Shown here: piece after piece, positions 34,375 through 45,009 of the stretch
How positions within the stretch are numbered: the first letter of the stretch is position 1
How the letters are laid out: every line of letters begins with the position of its first letter
From: Eucommia ulmoides
Taxonomy: Eukaryota; Streptophyta; Magnoliopsida; Garryales; Eucommiaceae
Direction: 5' to 3'
Assembly (NCBI GenBank): GCA_016647705.1
Contig: CM028335.1
Coordinates: 24,282,905 to 24,346,904 of the forward strand
DNA length: 64,000 nucleotides
Program-made: the position numbers and the translations under genes
Notes under the pieces: generated by a model
What the model was told of the DNA's origin: nothing
Databases searched by the model: none
Seen by the model: the letters and a program-made list of their open reading frames with translations, nothing else

Positions 34375-34932
34375 CTATGTTTTACTCAGTTTAGGGCATT
34401 GAGCCTTCCAATGATCTTTCTGCTTACAGAAGCTATATTCATCAAAGGCAGGCCTCGAGTAAGGCTTGTTTTGATGATTAGAAGGTGATTTAGAAGGGAT
34501 TACCAGAACAGATGGACTGGGTGATTGGAGAACCATTGTGTCTGATTGAGACTTGAAGAGTATCTCATCGGCCAATAATTCACTAACCACTGAGTCAACA
34601 GAAAAAAGTGGATTACCATGCAAAATTGTCCCACGAAGTCCCTCAAAATCATCACGTAATGCCATAAAAAATTGAACTAAACGCTGTTCTTCTCTACGTA
34701 CAATACAAGGCATATATGCTTGTAATTCTGCAGATTCTGTGAGAGCTAATTGATCCCAAAGATCTGTCATAGCGGAATAGAATTCCTGGATACTCATATC
34801 ATTCTGCTTTAGTGCTAGAATATCATATTCCAATTGATATTGTTTTGCAAAGTTAGACTGTGTGTACAGCCTTGATAGATGATCCCGAACCCCTTTGGCG
34901 TACTCATACTTCAATGAAATCTCACTTGTCAA
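34375..34932 (-). pseudogene. RE1-like copia gag, N-terminus missing
   Basis: Retrotran_gag-type core (VRDHLSRLYTQSNFAKQYQL, SIQEFYSAMTDLWDQLALTE, EEQRLVQFFMALRDDFEGLR) and a zinc knuckle FCKQKDHWKAQC in which the first Cys of CCHC is Tyr. The family normally has about 60 or more residues before this; the match stops at 34932. Confidence 0.75.
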
Positions 34933-36336
34933 GAAAAATCACACTTGCCAAGGAAAGACCAATAGGTGGCATGCATCCGCTCCCTATACAGGAGGCTAAA
35001 AGAATGTCAAGAACCCCCAAAACTCTTATTTTACTAGGGGTCAACCTACACAATGTCAATACCAAGCATAATAGGTTATTCAACTCAAAGGAAATAAGAT
35101 GAAAAAATAAAAAATAAAAAATAAAAAAAAATAGTTGAGTAAGAACCTGAGTTGCTAAGATCCCTTAAGAGGCTTGGATCCTACAAAGCTATAGGCCTAA
35201 ACCACTACATGTCAAATGTGAGGCCCGATCCTGGAAGAATAGGAATTCCGGATTACCCAAAGCATAATCCTCCTCGAAAAATCTTTGGGAAAACCCTCAT
35301 CTAGACCTTGGTCCATCGCAATCAAGATCTGTCGCCTGTTTGGCCTCCTCCGTCTTTGCATTAGTGAGCACTCCATGCTCCCTCTCCATATGGCCCCATC
35401 GTCATATCCTCTATGGTTACAGACTCTATCGGCATTGCCTCTGCAACAGAAGCCAAAATCTGAGCCGCCAGCACATCATCTACGAGCATGGACTCCACAG
35501 GTGCCATCGTCGCTCGGGTAAGACCCAGAATCATAGGTACAGTGGTGCTAATACCTTGACGACCGACAGCATGCTTCAGAGCACACCCTCAATCGCCGGA
35601 AGAATAATATGATGCCATGCCCTTTCCTCACGAATGGGAAGGACGACGACCGCCACCACTAAAAGAACCAACTTTTGACATCTTGGATAGGTACGTATCG
35701 ACCATCCAAGCAAGTAAAAAGAAAATCAAAACCCGTGAGTAGGGTAAAATCATCTCTATCACCAAGTGATTTTGAAAAAAGATTGCAAGGAACGACAGAG
35801 TGTCTCACTGGGTTCCATCACAGAAAAAAATAATTTTCTCTCATCTGAACTTAAGATTCTGATTTGGTGGGAGAAAGTAAGTTGGACTGTTCAAAGTCTA
35901 AAAAATTGGCAAAAATGAGGTCAAGGATACCAGGTGTCCGTCCGGCTCTAAAAATCTTCATTATTCCAAACTTCGATATGTTGATTCAAATTTGAAAAGG
36001 GGGTTGCAAGCAATTTCCTTGAACCCCGCAATTCCCAAGTGTTTTGCCTATAACCTAAAAAAAATTCTGTTAAACTCACTATCCAAGGAAAATAGTCCAG
36101 TTATTTATAATCGAGCGAAAATAAAATTTGTCGTTTCCTGAAATCAGTTATCCAGACAAGAAACCCAACATTGCTATCATTTAAAATAATTTAAAAACTC
36201 ACAATCCCTAATTTCAACCCTAACCGGTCACATAATGATTTGTCAGTTTTACTAAGCGCAAAATTTTGAGAAAAATAGAACTGTTTATGATACAACAGAT
36301 AAGATTGACCGAGTTCCGGATTTTGCATAAGTTTAC
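34933..36336. other. Unassigned sequence beside the truncated copia
   Basis: No LTR matching 24187-24395 is present, so this is not the 5' end of the copia. It contains one broken ORF (35361-35681, minus) and otherwise shows no domain I recognise. The 35101-35130 stretch is A-rich. Confidence 0.5.
35361..35681 (-). pseudogene. Broken ORF of unknown family, 107 codons with two TGA stops
   Basis: Reads in one frame from MSKVGSFSGGGRRPSHS, TGA, GKGMASYYSSGD, TGA, then 75 residues including MAPVESMLVDDVLAAQILAS to TAA. Both TGA stops could come from CGA. An open frame interrupted only by such stops suggests a former coding sequence, perhaps the N-terminus of the protein whose remains lie at 22670-24174, on the far side of the copia. 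I recognise no domain. Confidence 0.35.
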
Positions 36337-36342
36337 AAAAAG

Positions 36343-36378
<36 letters not shown>

Positions 36379-36412
36379 AAGAAAGAAAGAAAGAAAAAAA
36401 AAAAGAGAGACA
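36337..36412. repeat. A-rich simple repeat with (GAAA)n
   Basis: Runs of A with four to five GAAA units. The long Phe-rich minus-strand reading across it is an artefact. Confidence 0.9.
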
Positions 36413-38116
36413 AATAGAGGGTGAAAAAACACGCTTTTAAACAGGTTTTTTTAGGCAAATTACCCAGAGGAGCCAAATTAGACACCAAATTATTAGCTAA
36501 TTCCACTGATTTGATAATAAATCAATAACTCATATAAGACATTTTACATGCATAATGTAGTCCCCAAATTCGAATCCCTTTTCCATTGACATATTTCTCC
36601 TCACTAAATCTACAGGAATTGAGAGTTTCCATATTCAATCAAAGCAAATTATTTGATTTCTTTGTAAGATAATAGGGATTGAGAATTTCTATATTCAACA
36701 AAATCTTTTCATTAAAACCAAAATAACTATTATTGTATATATTTTTTCACAATCTAATTATATATTGAGATTCGTTTAAATAAGATGTTCAAAACGATAT
36801 CAAATTCACCATTTTTTTCATTAGTTTTAATTTTCATATTCATGTTACATTCAGTATGGTACTTATTTTTTAGTTTTTTGTTACATTGTATATTATATTC
36901 AACCAGCAAATGGCACACATAATAGCATCACATTTATGAGAGCTTGGATCGAATCGAAAAAAAAATGTATAAGAATTGAAAGAAGAAGTTCAATTGAAAT
37001 GAAAGTTTTTATGTTATATATAACATCTACATATATCCTAATTTAGAACTTAAAAAGAGAAAATAAATAAAAAATTCATATCAAATACTGAATGTTACAT
37101 TTAACATTGGTACCACACGAAATATAAGATGATACATGTAACATTTACATGAAATATGTTTCAACAATTTGTTAAGAAGTTACATTCAATAACTTGTTGA
37201 AATGTTACATTCAACACATTAATATTTTAAAGAAAAACGATCGTAAATATATGTTATATGTAACATGACCTAAATAATAAATGTTACTCGTAACATCTAT
37301 ACTCATTACGATAAACAGTTCTAAAAAAATATAATTGATATTTCATTTTAAAGATAATTATTTGCACATAATTGATGTGTAAAAATTTTGTTATTTCATG
37401 TTCGGATTGAGATTAAAACAAATATTTTTGTTTCAACTTCTATAATCGCATGTTACCTATATTATTTCTGCATTAGAAGGAGTTGATTACATGATATTAT
37501 GAAGTGGCGCATTAAATGAGGGCATTTTAGTCACGAAAATGGCATAAGAACTGCTTGGTTCACAAAAAAAATTGCAGATTTAATCGGTAGTTTTGATATC
37601 TTTTGGGAATTGCTTGTAAACGCCCCTTGTTTTTAACCAACGATCGAGAAAAAAAAACCCCCAAAAACTTTACCTAGGCCGATACCCAAATGAAGCATTC
37701 ATTGTGAGAGGAATTACATACACATATACATATATATATATATATATATATATGGTGAAAGCATGGCAATATTAAATTTATTCGATTTCCACGTTCATTT
37801 ATTTCCAAACTCAATATCAACGGCCAACGGCTATTTACGGAATATTAGACCTTGAAAGTTGAATAAAACGCAAAAATGTATATGGATTTATTTTTAATTT
37901 TAATTCTAAATTTTAAATTTCAAGCTACAAAATACAACATTATCTCCCGCCTCCAGTTTTGGGAAGTTGGAGGCTGGCAAAGGTTATGATTGATGTCTGT
38001 ATGTGTGTGTGTGTGAGAGACAGATGCGTCCATGTGCTGAATTAGGTGAGGTCCGTCCCCGAAAATGACCCACTTGTTCAACATAAAATGGATTGAATTT
38101 CAATTAACATTTCAAA
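36413..38116. other. AT-rich spacer without genes
   Basis: No ORF with domain content. Notable only for the GTTACAT cluster (36838-37460), a (TA)n run at 37722-37753 and a (TG)n run near 37998-38013. It may be the oldest, least element-like DNA in the window. Confidence 0.5.
36838..37460. repeat. Cluster of GTTACAT / ATGTAAC motifs
   Basis: About ten occurrences of TGTTACAT-like words on either strand in about 620 bp, including palindromes such as ATGTTATATGTAACAT near 37249 and TGTTACTCGTAACA near 37282. Confidence 0.6.
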
Positions 38117-39166
38117 TGTTAGATGAAACAAATTTGATTTTTGATGATGTCAAATATTAGTCAACACTAATGGTATGGTTTGGTTAAGGTCTTGTTAGTC
38201 TTCTTCTTTGATGGGGTGGAGTTGGGAAGGTCCAGGATGGGACCCCGAAGGTCAAGCAACCTGAGGTGTCCTTAGATCCTAGAAGAGTCCTCGTTCGAGA
38301 AGTGTATTGATTCGTGATGGGTTGGGCTCCAATCTGTCACTTGCACAAAGGACTTACCAGGATAGGTCAGGTGTGTCCCCTCCGGCGTGAGAATAAAAAC
38401 TTGGGGGGAGGTAGTAAAAATGCTTAGAGTATTGGAAAAGAAAGTGTGCACCTATTTTTACCAAACTTCTACCTTCCTTTATATAGGCAGTGGGCTAATT
38501 AGCATTTAGAGGATTAGGGGCTTAAGTAGAGATTAGCATCTTGATTTGGGCATGTGACCACTAAGTAGGCGCGTGGGGGGATTAAGCAGGTGAGCTTGGT
38601 CTTTCTGGCCTTTTTGCTGGGCCCATGGGCGGTGAGTATATGTAAGTAGGCAAGTGGCCCGACCCATGATGCCAGATGGACTTTTCCTACAGCCCATGGG
38701 GAGAGGAGTTCTTTTCCCTGCCCTTCTCAGATGGTCGGAGACGGGCGGATGATGTTTTGTTGAGGAGCTTGTGGAGTCGAATTCTGAGATGGGCAATGCC
38801 AGCCAAGGAATCCTGGCAGAGATGGGGAGAGGTTTCCCCATCCCGATGGTAGCTCTTCTCGAGGGTAAACATAGGCGGCCTCCTGGGGTGACAAGAATGG
38901 GCTAAGACTCGCCTCTGGTAGGCGGAATCTTCATACTTTGTCTTCAGTAAGAACGGGTCCCACAAGGATTCATAGACAAGTAGTGGTCTTCTATTGGATG
39001 CTTGGGGATGACCATTTTTACTCTCATCAGTTTTCCCCCAAGACCTAGTGTCGAGAATGTACTCGAGGAATTGGGGACTTTGCTCCACACATCCTCATGC
39101 TTCTTGGGAGTATTCCAAGATGTCTGTTCGTTTTTGGGACCATGAAGATAGATCATGCAGGGAACA
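38117..39166 (-). mobile_element. Possible Tat-type LTR (solo or partial)
   Basis: Moderately GC-rich block with plus-strand edges TGTTAGATG and GGGAACA, a TATA box CTATATAAAGG on the minus strand (about 38477-38487), and downstream a leader with CTCACGCCGGAGGGG, which resembles the R/U5 of Tat-type LTRs. No target duplication could be read because element G abuts at 39170. Minus-strand ORFs here (38533-39156) overlap one another and show no domain. Confidence 0.4.
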
Positions 39167-39169
39167 GAT

Positions 39170-40313
39170 TGTTGTGAAATTTATTTGCTATTGATTACTT
39201 GCAAGTATACAAGGTCGAACAAGTAATAATTCATGTGTTGAACTATATTACTCCTTGCAGTTGTTAATTGAATTCAGGTCTAATCATTAGCTGTGAGTAT
39301 CTCAACTAACCTTACTTCCACCTCTCAAATTCCAAGTGAGATAATTTGTATTATTACTTGAGTTAATATCTCTATTCAACTCAACTAATTATCCAATCAT
39401 TACGTTTTATCCATCAATTGACTATCCTGATTTTTTTAGCCTCTCATACTCAATGTAATCAAGGTTGTATTTATTCTATTTTAATATATAAAATTATCAC
39501 CTCTCGAATGGCTAATTTTATATATCTAGGATTTCTAATTTACCTTTCACATAAATTAGCCAATAAGCACAAAGAAATACAAATGATGGAAACAGGAAAT
39601 CCAATTAACAACATCTTAGGTTTTCAAAACATAGTTCATACAAATCATTCAACACCCTCTAGATATGGGTGACTTAATCGGGCATTATTAATTCGTTCAT
39701 CAACATAACTATTGTATCATTCAAATTAGAACTCATTATTAGTACTAAAATGACAATCACAAAACTCAGATTTCGCATGTGCAAGAAGTAACGAGATGAG
39801 AGAAGGAGAAAAATATGTTTGACGAATGACTTAGATTTCCATTCTCGATTCTGATCTTCTTGATTCCGATATTGTGAATGCTCCAACTCAAATTCATCTG
39901 ATCTGCTCTCCAAAGTTCATCCTCCAACTCCCCTCAAAGCCTCTCGCGTCTAACTCTTTCAAAGTTGAACAATCAGTTCTTTTCAGTAGTCCAGACCCGT
40001 AGGTTGGTGCTGCAGCCCCTGATCCACGCTGCAATGCCATTCTAATTAGGATCAAGGATTCATTAACGACGTTGTAGCTCCATTGGTGTTGGCGCTGGGA
40101 TACCACGCTGTAGCACCACTCATTTTGGCACTACAACCCCGTCACTGCTGGTCATCTCTTCTTGATTTCATTGGTTTGATTCATTTTCTCCATTTTCCTA
40201 GGCCTACATAGTAAAACCGTATAGAATTTGGAACTAACACCCAGAAACACTGAAAATCACTCAAAACTAACATTTAATTATGGAGATATAATTATTAGAA
40301 TTCAACGTATCAG
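39170..40313 (-). repeat. 3' LTR of element G (group 5), 1144 bp
   Basis: Plus-strand start TGTTGTGAAATT, end AACGTATCA, followed by the polypurine tract complement GATACCTCCACAC. Aligns over most of its length with 50981-51936. Palindromic words with TGCTGCAGC or CACGCTGTAG centres at 39990-40140. Confidence 0.75.
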
Positions 40314-41085
40314 ATACCTCCACACTTAAACTTTCACTAGTCTCGAGCAAAATCAAAACAAGAAAATAAATTGCATTTAACAAATAAGAAAAACAACAAA
40401 ATTAAAGTAAATTAAATTAAAAATAAAATAACAGAAAATCTCAAACATTGGGTAACTGTCCCGAATTGTTCCAATGATCCCTTTTTATCCTCAACGCCTC
40501 CTAGCACTTCGATTTCTAATGCACGGTGATCCTTTGTGATGTTCTAGATTTTCAACAAATTGAGTGTATACAAAACACAAAAGTTTCTCAAAGCATGCAC
40601 TAGGACCCTAACATTCAATAAAACGGTAACCAGATTCGTTTATCCACTAAGAAGGTTCATTATTTTCTCTTCTAAGAACAAGATTTCATAGGCCCAATTT
40701 AGCTCTACTCTTCACTAGTGTAAGCTAAGTTAGTATTGGAGATCGATAGGACTTCAGTGGCTTGTAACATTTGGTTAAGGTAAAGGTTAGATAAGGAATG
40801 CAATGTTTAGGCTCGTTTCACCATAGGCATGTCACTCACCTTTTCAGACTTTATAAATTTCCAATAGAAGTTTCCCAAAATACCCCATTACAATCATTTT
40901 TCTTGTCACCCTTTTATTTCCACAAAGATAGATATATCATGGAATTACTCGAGTCATGAACATGCAACAATTTTTTTTTTTTTTTTTCATGAACATTGAT
41001 CAAATGAGATATAAAACCACAAGTTTTGATATCAAGTTCCTCACATTGCGTCAAGAGTCAAACCCCCGCCCCCATACTTGTATAA
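40314..41085 (-). other. 3' non-coding internal region of element G
   Basis: No ORF. Starts with the polypurine tract next to the LTR and is interrupted by solo LTR E at 41086. Confidence 0.6.
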
Positions 41086-41377
41086 TGATAGGTTGAAAAT
41101 ACCTATCTACTTCTAAGCCGAATTTGGTAGTTTTCGAGTGTTTTAGTAATATTTTATTGCATTTTTGTTTGTTTTTACGTAAATCAGGTGCAGGGACATA
41201 ATCGAGTGATAAACAAGCGAAGCGGTGGAAAAATGGTGAAGAAACGGTGAGAGAAATAAGGTTTCAGGACAAAAAACCCACCGCCGCGATGGTCAGGCCA
41301 CCATCGAGGCAGTGGAGATACAGGGAGAATTGTGCAGAAGTCACCACCGCAACGGTCATTCACCCCTGAGGCAGTAG

Positions 41378-44300
41378 AATATTTTTTAGATTTTGCTGTG
41401 ACAAATTCTAATGATCCTCATTGGATACGGTGTCCATGTAAAAAATGTGGCAACCTGATAAGCCAACATGTTCGAGATATAAGAAATCACTTATTTCGTA
41501 ATGGTATAGATCAGAGTTACCATGTATAGATATGGCATGGAGAAATGACTCCTAATGAGACAACTCCTAATAATGCAAATCCAGATATGAATGACTATAA
41601 TTTTGTCCATCAACAATTTAGAAGTTGTCCTTTAAACGATGAAGTTGGTGGAGTTGAGATGGTTCATGCAACGCACGATAAATTTATGGAAGACCCTAAT
41701 ACGTTCCATAAATTGGTTGAAGATGCTGAAAAAGCTTTGTACCCAGGGTGTACCAAGTATACAAAATTGTCTGCATTGGTAAAACTTTATAACCTAAAGG
41801 CAAGTTTCGGGTTGTCTAATGCTGGATTTTCTGAGCTATTGACATTGTTGAGGGACATGCTACCGCTCGATAACGAGATGCCACCATCAACCTATGAGGC
41901 TAAGAAAACGTTGACTGCATTAGGCATGGAATATGAGAAGATTCATGCATGTCCCAATGATTGCATGTTGTACAGAGGAAATTATGTGGATGCAATTACT
42001 TGTCCTACATGTGGTGAATCAAGATGGAAAAGAAAATCTCATAATTCTGTTGAGACAAGAGAAGGAGTACCGACAAAGGTGTTATGGTATTTTCCACCTA
42101 TCCCTCGGTTTAAAAGGATGTTTCAGTTGATGGAGATAGCCAAAGAGTTAGTCTGGCATGATGAAGAAAGAATAGTTGATGGCCAACTACGTCATCCAGC
42201 AGATTTCCCTTCGTGGAAGTTGGTAGATCACAAGTGGCCAGATTTCGCAACAGACCCAAGAAACCTTCGACTAGCCCTTTCAGCAGATGGAATCAATCCA
42301 CATAGTTCTCTGAGCAGTAGATATAGTTGTTGGCCAGTTATATTGGTCACCTACAATCTTCCGCCGTGGTTATGCATGAAAAGGAAGTTTATGATGCTAT
42401 CACTGCTAATATCAGGGCCAAAACAACCAGGAAAAGACATCGATGTTTATCTTGCACCGTTGATTGATGATTTAAAAATTCTATGGGATGTTGGAGTCGA
42501 ATCCTACGATGCTTATAAAAAGCAATCATTTATGTTAAGGGCCGTACTTTTATAGACAATTAATGATTTTCCTGCGTATGGCAATTTGAGTGGATGTCGG
42601 GTCAAGGGATATCTTGCATGTCTAATATGTGGTGAAGAAACATCTGCTGTTAGATTAAAACATAGTAGGAAGATGTCATATGCTGGCCATAGAAAATTTC
42701 TTCCGCGACATCATCTTTATCGTAGGCAGAAAAAGGCATTTAACGGAAAACAAGAATTTGGATCACCACCTTTCCCGTTAAAGGGAGACGAACTATTGAG
42801 TAAGGTTGAAGGAATCCCTTCTATGTGGGGAAAGAAGAATGGAAACTCGGACACGAAAAATGTTGGTACATGTTGGAACAAGAAATCTATATTTTTTGTC
42901 CTTGAATATTGGCAACACTTTCATGTTCGACATATCCTTGATGTTATGCATATTGAGAAAAATGTATGTGATAGCATCTTTGGTACATTGCTCAACATTC
43001 CAGGAAAAACGAAAGATACAGTCAAATCTCGGGAGGACATTGTAACTATGAAAATATGCAGCGAGTTAGCACCAACATATGGGCCGAGCAGAACATATCT
43101 ACTTGCAGCTTGTTACATGTTATCGAGGGATGAGAAAAAAAGAGTTTGTAAGACTTTGTCAGAACTCAAGGTTCCAGAAGGTTACTCTTCAAATTTACGG
43201 AATCGTGTGTCCATGGAAGATTTGAAACTCTATGGCCTTAAATCTCACGATTGCCATATACTAATGCAACAAATATTACCAGTTGCATTAAGATCTGTGT
43301 TGCCCAAGCATGTGAGATATGCCATCATCAGATTTTGTTTCTTCTTCAATGCCATATGTAGTAAGGTGATGGATGTGTCAAAGCTAGATGAACTGCAAAA
43401 AGAAGTTGTTACGACATTATGCCAATTAGAGAAGTTTTTTCTTCCGTCGTTCTTTGACATCATGATTCATCTAACAGTACATCTCACTAGAGAAGTCCGA
43501 CTATGTGGTCCTGTTTATTTTCGATGGATGTATCTATTTGAAAGGTTCATGAAAGTTATTAAGGGTTATGTTTGAAATCGTAATTATCCGGAAGGTTGTA
43601 TTGCAGAATGTTACATTGCAGAAGAAGCTGTTGAGTTTTGTAATTCATATCTATCTGGGATGGGTACCATTGGCATTCCATCAGATAGAAATATGGTCGA
43701 GGATGATGTAGACATAGGTAGGCCTTTATCAGGTGGTGTTGTCGTTGCTGTTGATCGGAAACAGTTGCAACAAGCGCATCGATATGTGCTGGAGAACACA
43801 AACGATGTTCAACCGTATCTTGAGTATGCTCTTTATTCTCTTGTTTACTTTTCAATGTTTTTAACCAAAATATCTATATAAAATAATTGTCGGTACTTCA
43901 TATTATTTACAGGAAGCATATGACTTGGTTGAAGCAAAAAATTCCCACTAAAAACCAACAATGGTTACGAATTGAACACAACAACACCTTTAGTAATTGG
44001 TTGCGTAAAAAGGTATACACTAGTTTACTTCTTAGTTTTAATTGTTCGTTATTATTGCTAAAATAGATAAAGTATGCCAATATTTGTAGGTCAGAGATGA
44101 AAATGATATCTCAGATAGCTTAAAGTCGATAGCAAATGGACCTCAATACGAAGTAATAAAGTTCCAAGGATACATCATTAATGGATGTCGTTTCCACACG
44201 AGGGATCGGGATGATTCACGAGTCACCCAGAATAGCGGAGTGAGTTTAGTGGCTTCGACAATGCATATTTCAAGTGCAAAGGATAAAAATCCCGTTTATG

Positions 44301-44737
44301 CAGATATGTCTTATTATGGAGTCATAACTGAGATATGGAAACTTGACTATAACAAGTTTATGATTCCAATATTCAAATGTGATTGGGTTGACAGTAAGAA
44401 GGGAGTTAAAGTAGATGATCTTGGTTTCACTTTAGTGGAACTCGATAGAATTGGCCATAAATCTGACTCTTTCATTTTAGCTTCGCAAGCTAAACAAGTT
44501 TTTTATGTTCGAGATCAAATTGATTCGAGATGGTCAGTCGTGCTAACTGCTCCTCGAAAAGATTATCGAAATGATGAAGATGTTGATGAGATGAATGATT
44601 GTTGTATTGAACACAATTGCCTCGCTCCAGTAATTCCGAGTGCTGATACCATAGATCTAGAAGATGATAACGATGAAGATGAGGGGAATAACAATGCGTT
44701 TTATGCACGACCAGAATGTGAGGGGACATGGATATAG
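41378..44737 (+). pseudogene. TNP2-type CACTA transposase, N-terminus missing, three nonsense codons
   Basis: Transpos_assoc zinc region first (FLDFAVTNSN, IRCPCKKCGN, IRNHLFRNGI, then HGE), then the Transposase_21 core: ALYPGCTKYTKLSALVKLYN, GLSNAGFSELLTLLRDMLP, ITCPTCGESRWK, a DGINPHSSLSSRYSCWPVIL block with its Asp present, YNLPPW, GKDIDVYLAPLIDDLKILWD. Further on are HVRHILDVMHIEKNVCDSIF and, after the last stop, NYPEGCIAECYIAEEAVEFC. Predicted introns are 43824-43912 and 44013-44089; the last exon ends at 44735-44737. Stops: TAG 41527, TAG 42553 (Trp expected), TGA 43573 (Arg expected). All three lie in the same frame with no frameshift between them. Confidence 0.92.
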
Positions 44738-45009
44738 GCAATATATTGTCATACTTCATTAATAATAGGCTTTACTTTCAGGATTGCTTGGTTTCTACCT
44801 TATCGTATTTGTTTACTGTTTAATTGTGCTTTATATTTCTTCATATTTTTATGCAAGGTAATACTTTTCTTGAAACAAATGTCAATATGTGAAATTGAAG
44901 TTTTTAACTTTAAATTTGGGTCACTTGTAGTTTAGTTACATTTGAGTAATAATGTTTAATAGTTACACTTGTTTCTTCTTGCTATTTTTCTATATTGTGA
45001 TCTCATTAG

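Larger units (their letters stand above)
24187..34932 (-). mobile_element. RE1-like Ty1/copia element, 5' truncated, split by element D
   Basis: Minus strand: gag (from 34932), protease, integrase, RT, [element D], RT/RNase H, polypurine tract, short 3' LTR (24187-24395). Gag lacks its N-terminal part and no 5' LTR is found between 34933 and 36330, so the 5' end was deleted. D is inserted within RT with duplication CCATT. Confidence 0.85.

Noticed and set aside
36220..36432. Phe-rich ORF
   Set aside because: Translation of a poly-A/GAAA tract.
38533..39156. Several overlapping minus-strand ORFs (70-133 codons)
   Set aside because: They overlap in different frames, show no domain and lie in what looks like an LTR.
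41332..41377. Start of the transposase at 41332
   Set aside because: That reading begins with GTG inside the solo LTR; the true N-terminus and left end of the CACTA are missing.
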